Shown: positions 23,270-35,605 of the stretch, one piece after another
How positions within the stretch are numbered: position 1 is the stretch's first letter
How the letters are laid out: each line of letters opens with the position of its first letter
Assembly: GCA_038277395.1 (NCBI GenBank)
Contig: CM076192.1
Coordinates: 193,381,647 to 193,445,646, forward strand
Direction of reading: 5' to 3'
Length of the DNA stretch: 64,000 nucleotides
Source: Dryocosmus kuriphilus
Taxonomy: Eukaryota; Arthropoda; Insecta; Hymenoptera; Cynipidae
Position numbers and translations under genes: made by a program
The notes under the pieces: generated by a model
Database searches by the model: none
Seen by the model: only the letters and a program-made list of their open reading frames with translations
What the model was told of the DNA's origin: nothing

Positions 23270-23500
23270 ACACGTGACAAATTCCTGCTTTACCGACTGA
23301 TGGTAACAAACTGCCACATATTTCTACCTTACCGACTGATGGTAACAAACGGCCATGTTTCTAATAGATCCAGAAACCCTACCTTACCGACCGAGGGTAA
23401 CAAACTGTCACAGATTTCTGCCTTACCAATGGATGGTAACAAACTGCCATGTTTCTAATGCATCCAGAAACCCTACCTCACCGACCGAGGGTAATACCGA
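23270..23500 (+). repeat. Minisatellite with TTACCGACTGATGGTAAC units
   Basis: Units of about 48 bp share ACCGACTGATGGTAACAAAC, a TGCCAC/TGCCATG step and TTTCTA. Two longer units of about 97 bp add ATCCAGAAACCCTACC (at 23365 and 23463), so there is a simple higher-order pattern. Confidence 0.75.
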
Positions 23501-23675
23501 CTGTCGATACTTAGCATGGACAGAACCCAACCCCTGTAAGTAGGCAACCCGTCGGGGTGTCGTCGCAGCCCCCTTGCTATACTACTTAGGAACACAATTG
23601 AAGTTAATTGAAACTTGTCTTCTATCGTTTTCGATCGATTCAAATCGATTATTTCTAGAAGGGCCCGCAAATATT

Positions 23676-23769
23676 GCGTGTGAACTTGGCCCCCCACTTT
23701 CAAAATTTCGAATCTTTTTTTAGAGTTCTAAAAATGGATTTTTCAAAATTGGTGACCAAGTTCACACGC
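23676..23769. repeat. Short inverted repeat (hairpin)
   Basis: Arms GCGTGTGAACTTGG (23676-23689) and CCAAGTTCACACGC (23756-23769) pair perfectly, and pairing continues imperfectly inwards through the CTTTCAAAATT/ATTTTTCAAAATT part. This could be a very short MITE. Confidence 0.6.
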
Positions 23770-24093
23770 ATCCGCAAATATGTATGATATATCTTTTTTC
23801 CTGTCTACCCAAAAAGTTCCAATGATTGTAGGTCCAAGGATACAAGTTTATCAAATATTGATTGTAAAAAAATGTCGAATTTGGTTTTTTTTCTGATACC
23901 CAAGAGGGGGGGGGGGGGGATCCGTCTCTCATTATTTTCTATAAAATGATGATTTATAACCTTGAAAATTCTTAAGTGTCCCATACCTAATAAACATCTT
24001 TCCATATTCACTTTGGCGGTCTAAGGAAAATAAAGGTTAGGTTTTTTTTTAAAATCTGTATCAAACTTACGGATTATTCTTGACGTATTCATA

Positions 24094-24363
24094 AAAGCAG
24101 GTGGTATAAAGAAAATACCTATTACTAGCAAAAGGTTGTTAGATGTCCGCATGGCGCATTGTACATTCAAAGAAATTTGACGAAATGAAAGAAATGCCGA
24201 TCGACAAAGAATAAGACAAGATAACGAAAAAAAGAGAATTTCCGAAGAAAAAAAAGAGCTGGAATCAAAGAAAAGAAAATGGATCAAAGATGCTGCGGTT
24301 ATAGATGATCAAATAAATGATCTACGAAAGAGTAAAAAATGTAATCAAATCAGATCAGTGTGA
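24094..24363 (+). pseudogene. Coiled-coil coding relic, unrecognised
   Basis: One plus frame is open except for a single TGA at about 24179. It reads KKIPITSKRLLDVRMAHCTF, then the stop, then QRIRQDNEKKRISEEKKELE and WIKDAAVIDDQINDLRKSKK, ending in a TGA at 24361-24363. The second half is a highly charged coiled coil. The even reading frame over 90 codons in AT-rich DNA suggests the C-terminal end of a former gene, perhaps of a transposon. I do not recognise it. Confidence 0.4.
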
Positions 24364-24879
24364 AAAATTTAATTAATAAATCTTATTTTTGATGAATAAA
24401 CTATGAAATGTATATGCATGCAATAATTTTTCTGTAGTTATTATGTCTAGACACCCTGTATCTAATAACGAAAAAATGTCAAAAATTTATAATCGTTATT
24501 GTTATAAGCAAATTCTCTTTGCCATTTTCAAACAGAAAAAAATATATTTTCTGGCTCAAAATTACTGCAGTTTGTTATGAAACTCTCATAATATTTATTT
24601 GATTTTTATTATTGAACAATAAATTAATGCAGAGCGTGACCGGGCATCTTATAAATAAATATTATGCAAGCATAGCGATTACTATTTACGTTAATTTGGT
24701 ATCAACGTTGATAAATCAAGAAAAGCCAAAAAACTTGTGGGACAGACTTTGAAGTGATATCATCAAAAATCCTTACTCTAAAATAGTCATCTTTTTTCCT
24801 TAATTTAATCTTTTTAAACTCAATATAAGTGATATCTGTGAATTTTAAATATTTATCAATCCTTTTTGTTAATATTATG
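24364..24879. other. AT-rich stretch, nothing recognised
   Basis: Contains an ACACCCTGTAT word at about 24450, of the kind seen at ends of insect DNA transposons, but no partner terminus was found nearby. No gene is visible. Confidence 0.5.
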
Positions 24880-25610
24880 CAATGTTACAACCTCGTTATA
24901 CATGGAATACTTCAGAATGATCAAACTCGCAAATAATGCTTGTCTTAAGACTCATAATTATATTTGAAGCCCTAGATAAGTCTGCCAACATTTTTATTTC
25001 TAATTATTAACATCTTATTTGATTAATTTTGGTTCAAGTTTTTCATTCTCGGTGGAAATTGTCCGCTGGTTAACGAACTCGCCCTTTCTTTTCACGCCTT
25101 GAAGAAGGGCCAAAGTGCAATCCAATCCGGTGATTCTTTCAAAAGTTATCGAGGTAACAGACGCCGACAACGACGACGCACAGACAGAAACCGTCGTAAA
25201 AACCGTTTTTTTCACTCAGCGGATCTCAAAACGTGGAAATTTAATGAAATCCGCGAAATCCTTTTTTCACATAAAACTAATACCTTCTCTTTAAGATGAG
25301 AGTGCAAAAAGGTATTGGTTTTATGTGAAAAATCAATTTCCTAATTTTTTCTATCATAATCATCGTTATACTTTTAAAAATCGGAAACATGCATTGTGAA
25401 AATTTTAGAAAATCACGAAAAGAAAACCTTACTAATCGGCAATGGATTTTAAAAAAAAATTAATTGACACAAGTAACGAAAACCGAGCACGAAGTGCGAG
25501 GTTCAAATACATCGGAGCGCGAAGCGCGACGACCACCAGATCGCGCGCTCTAGGCGCGCTCAATCTTGCGAGCGAAGCGCGTGATTTATTTAAAAAACTG
25601 TTTTCTGAGT
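24880..25610 (+). repeat. GAAGCGCGA repeat family, copy 2
   Basis: The outer parts match 34330-34530 and 35200-35290 in the same orientation (CAACCTCGTTATACATG, CTTAAGACTCATAAT, GGAAAATCACGAAAA-like words). The middle part (about 25050-25260, with GATTCTTTCAAAAGTTATCG) matches 34600-34800 in reverse complement. The right end has four GCGCGAAGCGCG-type palindromes (25500-25590). So the two copies differ by an internal inversion. Confidence 0.65.
25262..25333. repeat. Hairpin with 24-bp arms
   Basis: TTTTTCACATAAAACTAATA and its continuation CCTT pair with AAGGTATTGGTTTTATGTGA and AAAAA, with one internal mismatch and a loop of about 22 bases. It lies inside copy 2 of the GAAGCGCGA family. Confidence 0.75.
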
Positions 25611-26914
25611 GTAAATTATAGAGGAACAGATTTTGAAATCAACCCCATAAAATTTAATTAAATTCCAAAAATCTTTATACTATATGAGTAGTGTTCACTT
25701 TTTAGTTACGTTTAGATATTTACCAACATTTAATTTTGTCTTCTCGGGGTTATTATAAATATATTTAAAAAATACCAATAAACTGAAATATTTGAAACTG
25801 TACAAAACTTGAAGACATGGTTCACTCTGCAACTTAGTTTCTACCTTTGCCTATTGACTAATCCGGCACTAGAAACAGTACAGTAAATTCATTTATTAAT
25901 ATAAAAGATGTACAGGAAATAAAGGTTTCTGGCGAAATTATCTTCCCGTTAAAGTCTCTAAGAAAAAAACGCAGGTACCGAAGAACTCGAGGAAACGTAC
26001 GTTTTTGGCGTTCCATAACCATGCGTTTGAACTTGCCACAGATATTTCTAAAAACAATATAACTTGATGATATTTGGAGAAATGTTACAATATCATTCTT
26101 TATAAACTATTAAGATAAAAGAATGCAAGATGTTGGCAATTTCACGCAGACAAAAATTGACTTTAAGTCAAAATAGTTTGAGACTGAGTTTGTTTTTAAA
26201 TGAATAATAACACTGCAGTTCCTGCGATTAAAGGAAAATAAAATCTTAAAATAATAAATAATAATAAAATCTTTCAGTGCAACAAATCTTTTCTTTGTAC
26301 GAGAAAGTGCAAAAGATTCAAATTGGTATATCTAATTTGTTTTTAGAAACGTAAATTGTTGTATTTTATGAAATAATATTAAGCAAATATTATTCTTAGG
26401 AATTTCTGTATCAATTCATTTTTTTCGGCGTCAAAATGCCAAAATTTAAAGTTTCTTTATGAAAATTCAAATTTTGATATTTTAACAAATCTTATCAAAC
26501 CTATATTACTTTTAGAAATATAATTTTAAAAATCCTAATCTGAAAAGCACTTCCAATTAAAATATTATTCCCAAAAAAATTGTTTTTCACAATGGTTATT
26601 GTTAACTTTTTATCTACTTTTGTAATTAGATGTCATTTATATATGAATACAAAGCAATTTTATCTCAAAGAAAAATTTGTTTACCCGTGCATTGATTTAA
26701 GACGATATAAACTTTAGATACACATTTATTGAATCGCAAAAAATTGTTAAGTAAAAAATTTCACTTTTTTCAATAATTTGAGTGGAAATTTTGTAAATAA
26801 GCAAATAGAAAAGACAAATGTTCCGATCTTGAGGTTCTTCAGAATTTAATGAGTTTTAATTTTAAAAGAAAAATGTGAAAATCAGACCACAATTGAAGGC
26901 TCTTCACCGCGTTC
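25611..26914. other. AT-rich stretch, nothing recognised
   Basis: No credible frame on either strand and no repeat with a partner in the window. Low-complexity AATAATAAT words occur at 26250. Confidence 0.6.
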
Positions 26915-26917
26915 TTA

Positions 26918-28340
26918 TAGGCCAGTCGGTAGAGAATTAAAAAATCTATTCTGTGACAAAAATAGTAATAGCAAACCATTAATGCAATTATATAAAAGGC
27001 GATTTGTGGATCAATAGGTATATGTTTTGGACAGGCAACTCTGGTCCATTCTCTTGTTATAAAGAATTTAATGCAAAAGAACCGTGCCTTTTGTCGTTTC
27101 TTGCTTATAATTTTTAAACTAATTAAGCAATCTCAACGCTTCAAGCAGATAAAATGTAGAGAATAAATATACCTATAGAATGAAATCTTAAACGTCTCGA
27201 TCGGATAATTAGGAATGTCGGAAAATCTGGGAAAATCGGAAAATTCAGTGTTTTTTTCAAACATTCGTTACTCCGACATTTTTTGAGTTGAAGCTCTGAT
27301 ATTTTGGAAAGGAGTAGTGATTAGTATGTTCTTTATGTGTGCATAAGGCAGGCACTGTCAGATAATTAGCTTTCTCACAATCGCAATTTGAATTTTCCAA
27401 AACGCTTTTTTCCGGAGGACCTGTATGCGTAACCGTTAGTCCGATTTTATTTTTAAAAAAAGATTTGAATAGATTGCTTTGTCTACTACAAAACGTATAT
27501 TCTGATTTTTCGATAAAATGTTATAATGTATGAGAAAAAACTTGTAAAGTTGACTAAAAACGGCCGAGCACGTGAGCTCAATCGAGTGGAGGGAGGCGGA
27601 GACCCCGAGCACCAGCGGAGGGGTAAGGCCGTTATCCGAGGTCGAAATGTTTCCCATGAGTTAAGAAAGCCTCCCACCACTCGACTGAGCTCACGTGCTC
27701 GGACGTTTTAAGTCAACTTTACAAGGTTTTTTCTCATACATTATAACATTTTATCGAAAAATAAGAATATACGTTTTGTAGTAGACGAAGTAATCTATTA
27801 AAATCTTTTTTTAAAAATAAAATCGGACTAACGGTTACGCATACAGGTCCTCCGGAAAAAAGCGTTTTGGAAAATTCAAATTGCAATTATGAGAAAGCTA
27901 ATTATCTGACAGTGCCTGCCTTATGCACACATAAAGAACATATTAAGCACTACTCCTTTCCAAAACGTCAGAGCTTCAACTCAAAAATGGCGGAGTAACA
28001 AATGTTTGAAAAAACATTGAATTTTCCGATTTTCACAGATTTTCCGACGTTCCTAATTATCCGATCGAGAAGTTTGAGATTTCATTCTATAGGTATATTT
28101 ATTCTCTACATTTTATCTGCTTGAAGCGTTGAGATTGCTTAATTATAGTTTAAAAATTATAAGCAAAAAACGACAAAAAGCACGGTTTTTTTGCATTAAA
28201 TTGTTTATAACAAGAGAATGGACCAGAGTTGCCTGTTCAAAACATATACCTATTGATCTACAGATCGCCTTTTATACAATTGCATTAACGGTTTGCTATT
28301 ACTATTTTTGTTACATAAACATGCTCTAACGACTGGCCTA
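26918..28340. mobile_element. Foldback DNA transposon, 1.42-kb palindrome
   Basis: The left arm (26918-27597, 680 bp) and right arm (27669-28340, 672 bp) are reverse complements with about 95% identity by eye, leaving a 71-bp GC-rich loop. The termini read TAGGCCAGTCG inwards from both ends. A TTA lies directly outside each end (26915-26917 and 28341-28343), as expected for a 3-bp target duplication. No transposase frame is present, so it is non-autonomous. A TTA duplication suits the PIF/Harbinger type, but the terminus does not prove that. Confidence 0.85.
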
Positions 28341-28343
28341 TTA

Positions 28344-29654
28344 ACGAAAAATGTGGATTTCCCTCCCACTTTATTACTACGGTAAAAACTTTTAGGAATA
28401 ATACTAAAAATACAAATGATCAATTTGTATATTAATTTCTTAAGTCAATTAATTTTTTTTATATTTGAAATTTATTTGTATATTACTTACATACGGACTG
28501 CAATCAGTGAAAATGATAAAAATAAATTTGATTTAAATAAGTATAAATTCCATACTGTTATGGATGACAGTTCTGTCGATTTTATTGTGCTTAGATTGTA
28601 TACATATTTCGTACACACTGTTATTGAAATTTCATGTACAGTTGTATATCATAAGTATCCTGTAACGATTTAGCCTATATAAGATATATAAGACCCTTCT
28701 GTGTTGGCATTTGTAGGCGCAATAAAAGAACATAGTTTGTAGAATTTCATAGAATCTTTCCTTTGCAGTAATGTCATTTAACTTGGTACAAATAATAAAG
28801 TACGATAATCCCATAATTGTTGTCGTGACACTGAGTGCTAAAAGCGCTACCTGAGCATTGGGTTGCAAACAAAGACGCAAATAAGTCTCATCAGATACCG
28901 AGCCACTATGGCTAGACTCTAAACGTAACCCCTGCAGAGCGTCGTCGTTTGGAAGACGTCTATACAATCAAATGTCTAAACATCAAATTTCGAGCTGTTC
29001 CATATGCCCTGCATATTTTCAATTTGGTGACCCATTTTAACATTATTCCTTCCAAATAAGATGTATTTCTGATAAATCAGGGGCCCTTCATTTTGGAACT
29101 CGGAGATCGTATAATGAAACCTACCACAAACTTGAAGGATTTGAAAAGAAAAATGATTTACGTGTTTTTCAGAACAGTATAAGTTTATATTATATTATAC
29201 TTGTAGCTGAACCAAGAATATCTATCTTTGATTTGGCCATAAATATCGTTGGAAATGAATCACTCATATTGGAAAAATCTTTGTAATAGGTATTTACATT
29301 ATAATATATTTTGACATACTATTAACGAAACACGTTTTTAAATGCTTAAAACGGAGATATCACATAGCTAAAATTAAAATGTTGGAAGCCTGAATATAGT
29401 GATAATTAAATAGGAATAATTTTAACAAAGGTTTGAACTTTATAATTCACCTGAAAGTTTACGTTAAAATTCTAAAGATTAATGAAGGCCTACTTCCAAT
29501 AAAAAGAAGCTGAATTAGTACCAGAACTTGTTTTTGAATTTTAATATTTTTTAGCAACTTGGATTCGAACTTATAACATTTTTCCGTATTCCATACTAAC
29601 CAGCTTTTCCAAGATTTCAATGAACAATTCTGCTTTTTCATAATTTCTCATTTC
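28344..29654. other. AT-rich stretch with a TATA/AATAAA cluster
   Basis: A TATATAAGACCC at about 28685 is followed 35 bp later by AATAAAAGAACA, an arrangement seen in compact LTRs, but no matching second copy or coding region was found. A minus frame (28632-28967, 111 codons) covers the same place and is not recognisable. The rest is plain AT-rich DNA. Confidence 0.4.
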
Positions 29655-32600
29655 TTGCAACATTGGTATCAAAAAGCATCATTGAACATGAGAAAACATT
29701 TTTTCGAATAGTTAATAACCTAAATGGCCAAAGAACAACACTTTCGTTTTAAATCTTTACTTTTACGTGAAGTGTGTTTGCCGAAGTTATTTTTGTTGAG
29801 GTTGATAATAACAATCATTCGGTTATCGTAAATTCAATGAATGTGTATGTTAAGTAATAAAAAATAATTTTTCTACAAATTAGCAGAAATATATCTAGGG
29901 GTATTTTCAACGACCATTTCCTATACCCTGTGGTTTCTACAACGACACTTGGTAGCTTCCACGAATTCTTATCAAAAATTTGTTATGATCAGTTTTTCAT
30001 CAATTCCGCGCCTTTTTTGTTCTTAAACCTTGTCAATATTGGTATAAAAAGCGCCAATGAACATGAGAAAACATTTTTTCGAATAGTTAATAACATAAAT
30101 GGCTAAAGACCAATACTTTCGTTTTAAATCTTTACCTTTACGTGAAGTGTGTTTGCCGAAGTTATTTTTGTTGAGGTTGATAATAACAATCATTCGGTTA
30201 TATCGTAGATTCAATGAATATGTATGTTAAGTAATAAAAAATAATTTTTCTACAAATTAGCAGAAATATATCCCAGGGGTATTTTCAACGACCCATTTCC
30301 TATACCCTGTGGTTTCTACAACGACACTTGGTAGGGGTATTTTCAACGACCATTTCCTATACCCTGTGGTTTCTACAACGACACTTGGTAGCTTCCACGA
30401 ATTCTTATCAAAAATTTGTTATGATCAGTTTTTCATCAATTCCGCGCCTTTTTTGTTCTTAAACCTTGTCAATATTGGTATAAAAAGCGCCAATGAACAT
30501 GAGAAAAAAATCCGTTATGATCATTTTTTCGAATAGTTAATAACATAAATGGCTAAAGACCAATACTTTCGTTTTAAATCTTTACCTTTACGTGAAGTGT
30601 GTTTGCCGAAGTTATTTTTGTTGAGGTTGATAATAACAATCATTCGGTTATATCGTAGATTCAATGAATATGTATGTTAAGTAATAAAAAATAATTTTTC
30701 TACAAATTAGCAGAAATATATCCAGGGGTATTTTCAACGACCATTTCCTATACCCTGTGGTTTCTACAACGACACTTGGTAGCTTCCACGAATTCTTATC
30801 AAAAATTTGTTATGATCAGTTTTTCATCAATTCCGCGCCTTTTTTTGTTCTTAAACCTTGTCAATATTGGTATAAAAAGCGCCAATGAACATGAGAAAAC
30901 ATTTTTTCGAATAGTTAATAACATAAATGGCTAAAGACCAATACTTTCGTTTTAAATCTTTACCTTTACGTGAAGTGTGTTTGCCGAAGTTATTTTTGTT
31001 GAGGTTGATAATAACAATCATTCGGTTATATCGTAGATTCAATGAATATGTATGTTAAGTAATAAAAAATAATTTTTCTACAAATTAGCAGAAATATATC
31101 CAGGGGTATTTTCAACGACCATTTCCTATACCCTGTGGTTTCTACAACGACACTTGGTAGCTTCCACGAATTCTTATCAAAAATCCGTTATAATCAGTTT
31201 TTCATCAATTCCGCGCCTTTTTTGTTCTTGAACCTTATCAATATTGGTATAAAAAGCGTCAATGTACATGAGAAAACATTTTTTCGAATAGTTGATAACC
31301 TGAATGGCTAAAGACCAATGCTTTCGTTTTAAATCTTTACTTTTTACGCGAAGTGTGTTTGCCGAAGTTATTTTTGTTGAGGTTGATAATAACAATCATT
31401 CGGTTATCGTAAATTCAATGAATATGAATGTTAAGTAATAAAAAATAATTTTTCTACAAATTAGCAGAAATATATCCAGGGGTATTTTCAACGACCATTT
31501 CCTATACCCTGTGGTTTCTACAACGACACTTGGTAGCTTCCACGACTCCTTATCAAAATTCCGTTATAATCAGTTTTTCATCAATTCCTCGCCTTTTCTG
31601 CTCTTAGACCTTATTAACATTGGTATTAAAAAGCATCATTGAACATGAGAAAACATTTTTTCGAATAGTTAATAACCTAAATGGCCAAGGAACAACACTT
31701 TCGTTTTAAATCTTTACTTTTACGTGAAATGTGTTTGCCGAAGTAATTTTTGTTGGGGTTGATAATAACAATCATTCGGTTATCGTAGATTCAACGAATA
31801 TTTATATTAAGTAAGAAAAAACAATTTTTCTACAAATTAGCAGCAGAATATATCCAAGGGTATTTTCAACGACCATTTCCTATACCCTGTGGTTTTTACA
31901 ACGACACTTGGTAGCTTCCACGAATTCTTATCAAAAATCCGTTATGATCAGTTTTTCATCAATTCCGCGCCTTTTTTGTTCTTGAACCTTATCAATATTG
32001 GTATAAAAAGCGTCAATGTACATGAGAAAACATTTTTTCGAATAGTTAACCTGAATGGCCAAAGAACAACACTTTCGTTTTAAATCTTTACTTTTACGTG
32101 AAATGTGTTTGCCGAAGTTATTTTTGTTGAGGTTGATAATAACAATCATTCGGTTATATCGTAGATTCAATGAATATGTATGTTAGGTAATAAAAAATAA
32201 CTTTTCTACAAATTAGCAGAAATATATCCAGGGGTATTTTCAACGACCATTTCCTATACCCTGTGGTTTCTACAACGACACTTGGTAGCTTCCACGACTT
32301 CTTATCAAAATTCCGTTATAGTCAGTTTTTCATCAATTCCTCGCGCCTTTTCTGCTCTTAAACCTTATCAATATTGGTATAAAAAGCGTCAATGTACATG
32401 AGAAAACATTTTTTCGAATAGTTAATAACATAATGGCTAAAGAACAACACTTTCGTTTTAAATCTTTACTTTTACGTGAAATGTGTTTGCCGAAGTTATT
32501 TTTGTTGAGGTTGATAATAACAATCATTCGGTTATCGTAGATTCAATGAATATGTATATTAAGTAAGAAAAAATAATTTTTCTACAAATTGGCAGAAATA

Positions 32601-34185
32601 TATCCAGGGGTATTTTCAACGACCATTTCCTATACCCTGTGGTTTCTACAACGACACTTGGTAGCTTCCACGAATTCTTATCAAAAATCCGTTATGATCA
32701 GTTTTTCATCAATTCCGCGCCTTTCTTGTTCTTAAACCTTATCAATATTGGTATAAAATGCGTCAATGTACATGAGAAAACATTTTTTCGAATAGTTAAT
32801 AACCCGAATGGCTAAAGACAAATGCTTTCGTTTTAAATCTTTACTTTACGTGAAGTGTGTTTGCCGAAGTTATTTTTGTTGAGGTTGATAATAACAATCA
32901 TTTGGTTATCGCAGATTCAATGAATGTGCATGTTAAGTAATAAAAAATAATGTTTCTACAAATTAGCAGAAATATATCCAGGGGTATTTTCAACGACCAT
33001 TTCCTATACCCTGTGGTTTCTACAACGACACTTGGTAGCTTCCACGACTTCTTATCAAGATTCCGTTATAATCAGCTTTTTACCAATTCCTCGCCTTTTC
33101 TGCTCTTAAACCTTGTTAACATTGGTATTAAAAAGCATCGTTGAACATGAGAAAACATTTTTTCGAATAGTTAATAACCTGAATGGCTAAAGACCAATGC
33201 TTTCGTTTTAAATCTTTACTTTTACGTGAAGTGGGTTTGCCGAAGTTATTTTTGTTGAGGTTGATAATAACAATCATTCGGTTATATCGTAGATTCAATG
33301 AATATGTATGTTAAGTAATAAAAAATAACTTTTCTACAAATTAGCAGAAATATATCCAGGGGTATTTTCAACGACCATTTCCTATACCCTGTGGTTTCTA
33401 CAACGACACTTGGTAGCTTCCACGACTTCTTATCAAAATTCCGTTATAATCAGTTTTTCATCAATTCCTCGCCTTTTCTGCTCTTAAACCTTATCAATAT
33501 TGGTATAAAAAGCGTCAATGTATATGAGAAAATATTTTTTCGAATAGTTAATAACATAATGGCTAAAGAACAACACTTTCGTTTTAAATCTTTACTTTTA
33601 CGTGAAATGTGTTTGCCGAAGTTATTTTTGTTGAGGTTGATAATAACAATCATTCGGTTATCGTAGATTCAATAGATATGTAAATTAAGTAAGAAAAAAT
33701 AATTTTTCTACAAATTGGCAGAAATATATCCAGGGGTATTTTCAACGACCATTTCCTATACCCTGTGGTTTCTACAACGACACTTGGTAGCTTCCACGAC
33801 TTCTTATCAAGATTCCGTTATAATCAGTTTTTTACCAATTCGTCGCCTTTTCTGCTCTTAAACCTTATTAACATTGGTATTAAAAAGCATCATTGAACAT
33901 GAGAAAACATTTTTTCGAATAGTTAATAACCTGAATGGCTAAAGACCAATGCTTTCGTTTTAAATCTTTACTTTTACGTGAAGTGTGTTTGCCGAAGTTA
34001 TTTTTGTTGAGGTTGATAATAACAATCATTTGGTTATCGTAGATTCAATGAATGTGCATGTTAAGTAATAAAAAATAATGTTTCTACAAATTAGCAGAAA
34101 TATATCCAGGGGTATTTTCAACGACCATTTCCTATACCCTGTGGTTTCTACAACGACACTTGGTACTTTCCACGACTTCTAACTA
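29655..34185 (+). repeat. 376-bp satellite array, about 12 monomers
   Basis: The anchor CTATACCCTGTGGTTT recurs at 29921, 30300, 30357, 30748, 31126, 31502, 31880, 32254, 32630, 33004, 33382, 33756 and 34132. Spacing is 374-391 bp except for one 57-bp step, a partial duplication. Each monomer also has GTTTGCCGAAGTTATTTTTG, CGAATAGTTAATAAC and ACACTTGGTAGCTTCCACGA. Three monomer types differ at the site GCATCATTGAAC / GCGCCAATGAAC / GCGTCAATGTAC. Minus-strand frames of 63-79 codons recur because the monomer lacks stops in one frame. Confidence 0.95.
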
Positions 34186-34189
34186 AAAT

Positions 34190-35605
34190 TTGATTTCAAT
34201 CTTTTCTTCATCAATCCTCTGCCCTTCCTGCGATAAGAAATCATTAATTATTATATATATATATGCACTCTTTTACTTCAGGAGTCAGTTTGAGAAGCTG
34301 AGCTTCGATTACTTATCAAATGATCACGTTTCTTACATTACAACCTTGATATACATGAAGTTCTTCAGAATACTTAATTTTGCAAATCATTAGCTTATGG
34401 ATAATTATGCTTATCTTAAGACTCATAATGACATTTAAAACAATAAGTGAACGTGGGAAACCTTTATTTTCTAATGATTGTCTATTTAACTGATTATCAA
34501 GGCATATTTTTGGTTTAAGTTGCTGCTGTTCACTATAAAGTGTTTGCTGGAATTTTTACATTCTCATCAGAGAAGAACAGGTATTAGACTTATGTAAACT
34601 TTGACCATCGCAGATTTCATCAAATTTGCACGTTTTGAGACCCAAAAACGGTTTTTACGACCGTGTCTGTCTTTCTGTTGCTGATGTTATTGTCGTTGTT
34701 GTGGTTGTCGACGCAGCTATAACCGCGATAACTTTTGAAAGAATCATCAGATTGAATTGCGCTTTGGCACACTTCCTCAGGATCCAAAAATAAAGGGGAG
34801 TTCGTTATCCAGCGGTTTTTGACCAGTGGTTATGGTTTTATCCATCAAAAACGGTTTTCGCAAAATCAAAAAATCCATGTTCCGGCTAAAATATACGGGA
34901 TACAAAAAAAAACATGTAGAGAGTATAATTGTTCATCTCAAAAATATCTAAAAATTTTGTTTAATACATTTTTTGATAAAATGCACTGTCCTTTTTAAAT
35001 CGAGAAAAGTTAGTAAAAATAAAAAATTCAAATTACCTGCCAAACTATGCAAGATAAGAAAAAAATGATAATAAAGAAAGTTGTTCACTTCAAAAAGGTC
35101 TACAAATTTGCTCTCGAACTATACAAGATATGAGAAAGTATTAACAAGCAGAATTGTTCACCTTGGAAAGAGTTGCAAAATTTATTTATAAGACTCATCG
35201 TTTTACTATTAACAATCGAAATCCTGCATTTTGAACATTTGGAAAATCACAAAAAAACTTAACCAATCTACAATGTGTCTAAACAAAATTTAATTATCGA
35301 GCGCGAAGCGCGAGTGTCATGATGAGAATGTATTCTTTAAGGTCAATAGAGCCTTAAGTAAAATAATTCACTTTGTAATTTTTAATAAAAAATTTAAATT
35401 TAATAATCGTATTAAAAGTATGTATTTTGAAATTTTAAGACCCAAATAACGAACACCGAGCACGATGTGCAAGGACTAGAAACATCCGAGAGCGAAGCGC
35501 GAGACTGAAATAAAATATATCGGAGCGAGAAGCGCGACGGCCCCAAGAACGCGCGCCTTGACCGCGCTTATACTTCGCGCGAAGCGGGCGATAGGAATGG
35601 GCCCG
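34190..35605 (+). repeat. GAAGCGCGA repeat family, copy 3
   Basis: Outer segments align directly with 24880-25030 and 25330-25500, and the segment 34600-34800 aligns in reverse complement with 25050-25260. The right part holds GAGCGCGAAGCGCGA at 35298 and several variants to 35600, plus a CATGATGAGAATGTATTC block matching 9670-9690 in reverse complement. It separates the satellite array from a diverged monomer, so it probably inserted into the array. Confidence 0.65.

Noticed and set aside
23906..23919. G runs here, at 37519-37533 and at 58960-58974 as G-quadruplex regulators
   Set aside because: Single homopolymer runs without nearby genes; slippage or sequencing error explains them as well.
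28632..28967. 111-codon minus frame as a gene, and a solo LTR around TATATAAG...AATAAA
   Set aside because: The protein is unrecognised and no second LTR copy or coding partner was found.
30023..33653. Recurring 63-79-codon minus frames in the satellite as a conserved small protein
   Set aside because: They recur only because the 376-bp monomer repeats; frames shift and stop freely between monomers.
29655..34185. CRISPR array
   Set aside because: Monomers are 376 bp and similar throughout; there are no short repeats with unique spacers, and the genome is eukaryotic.
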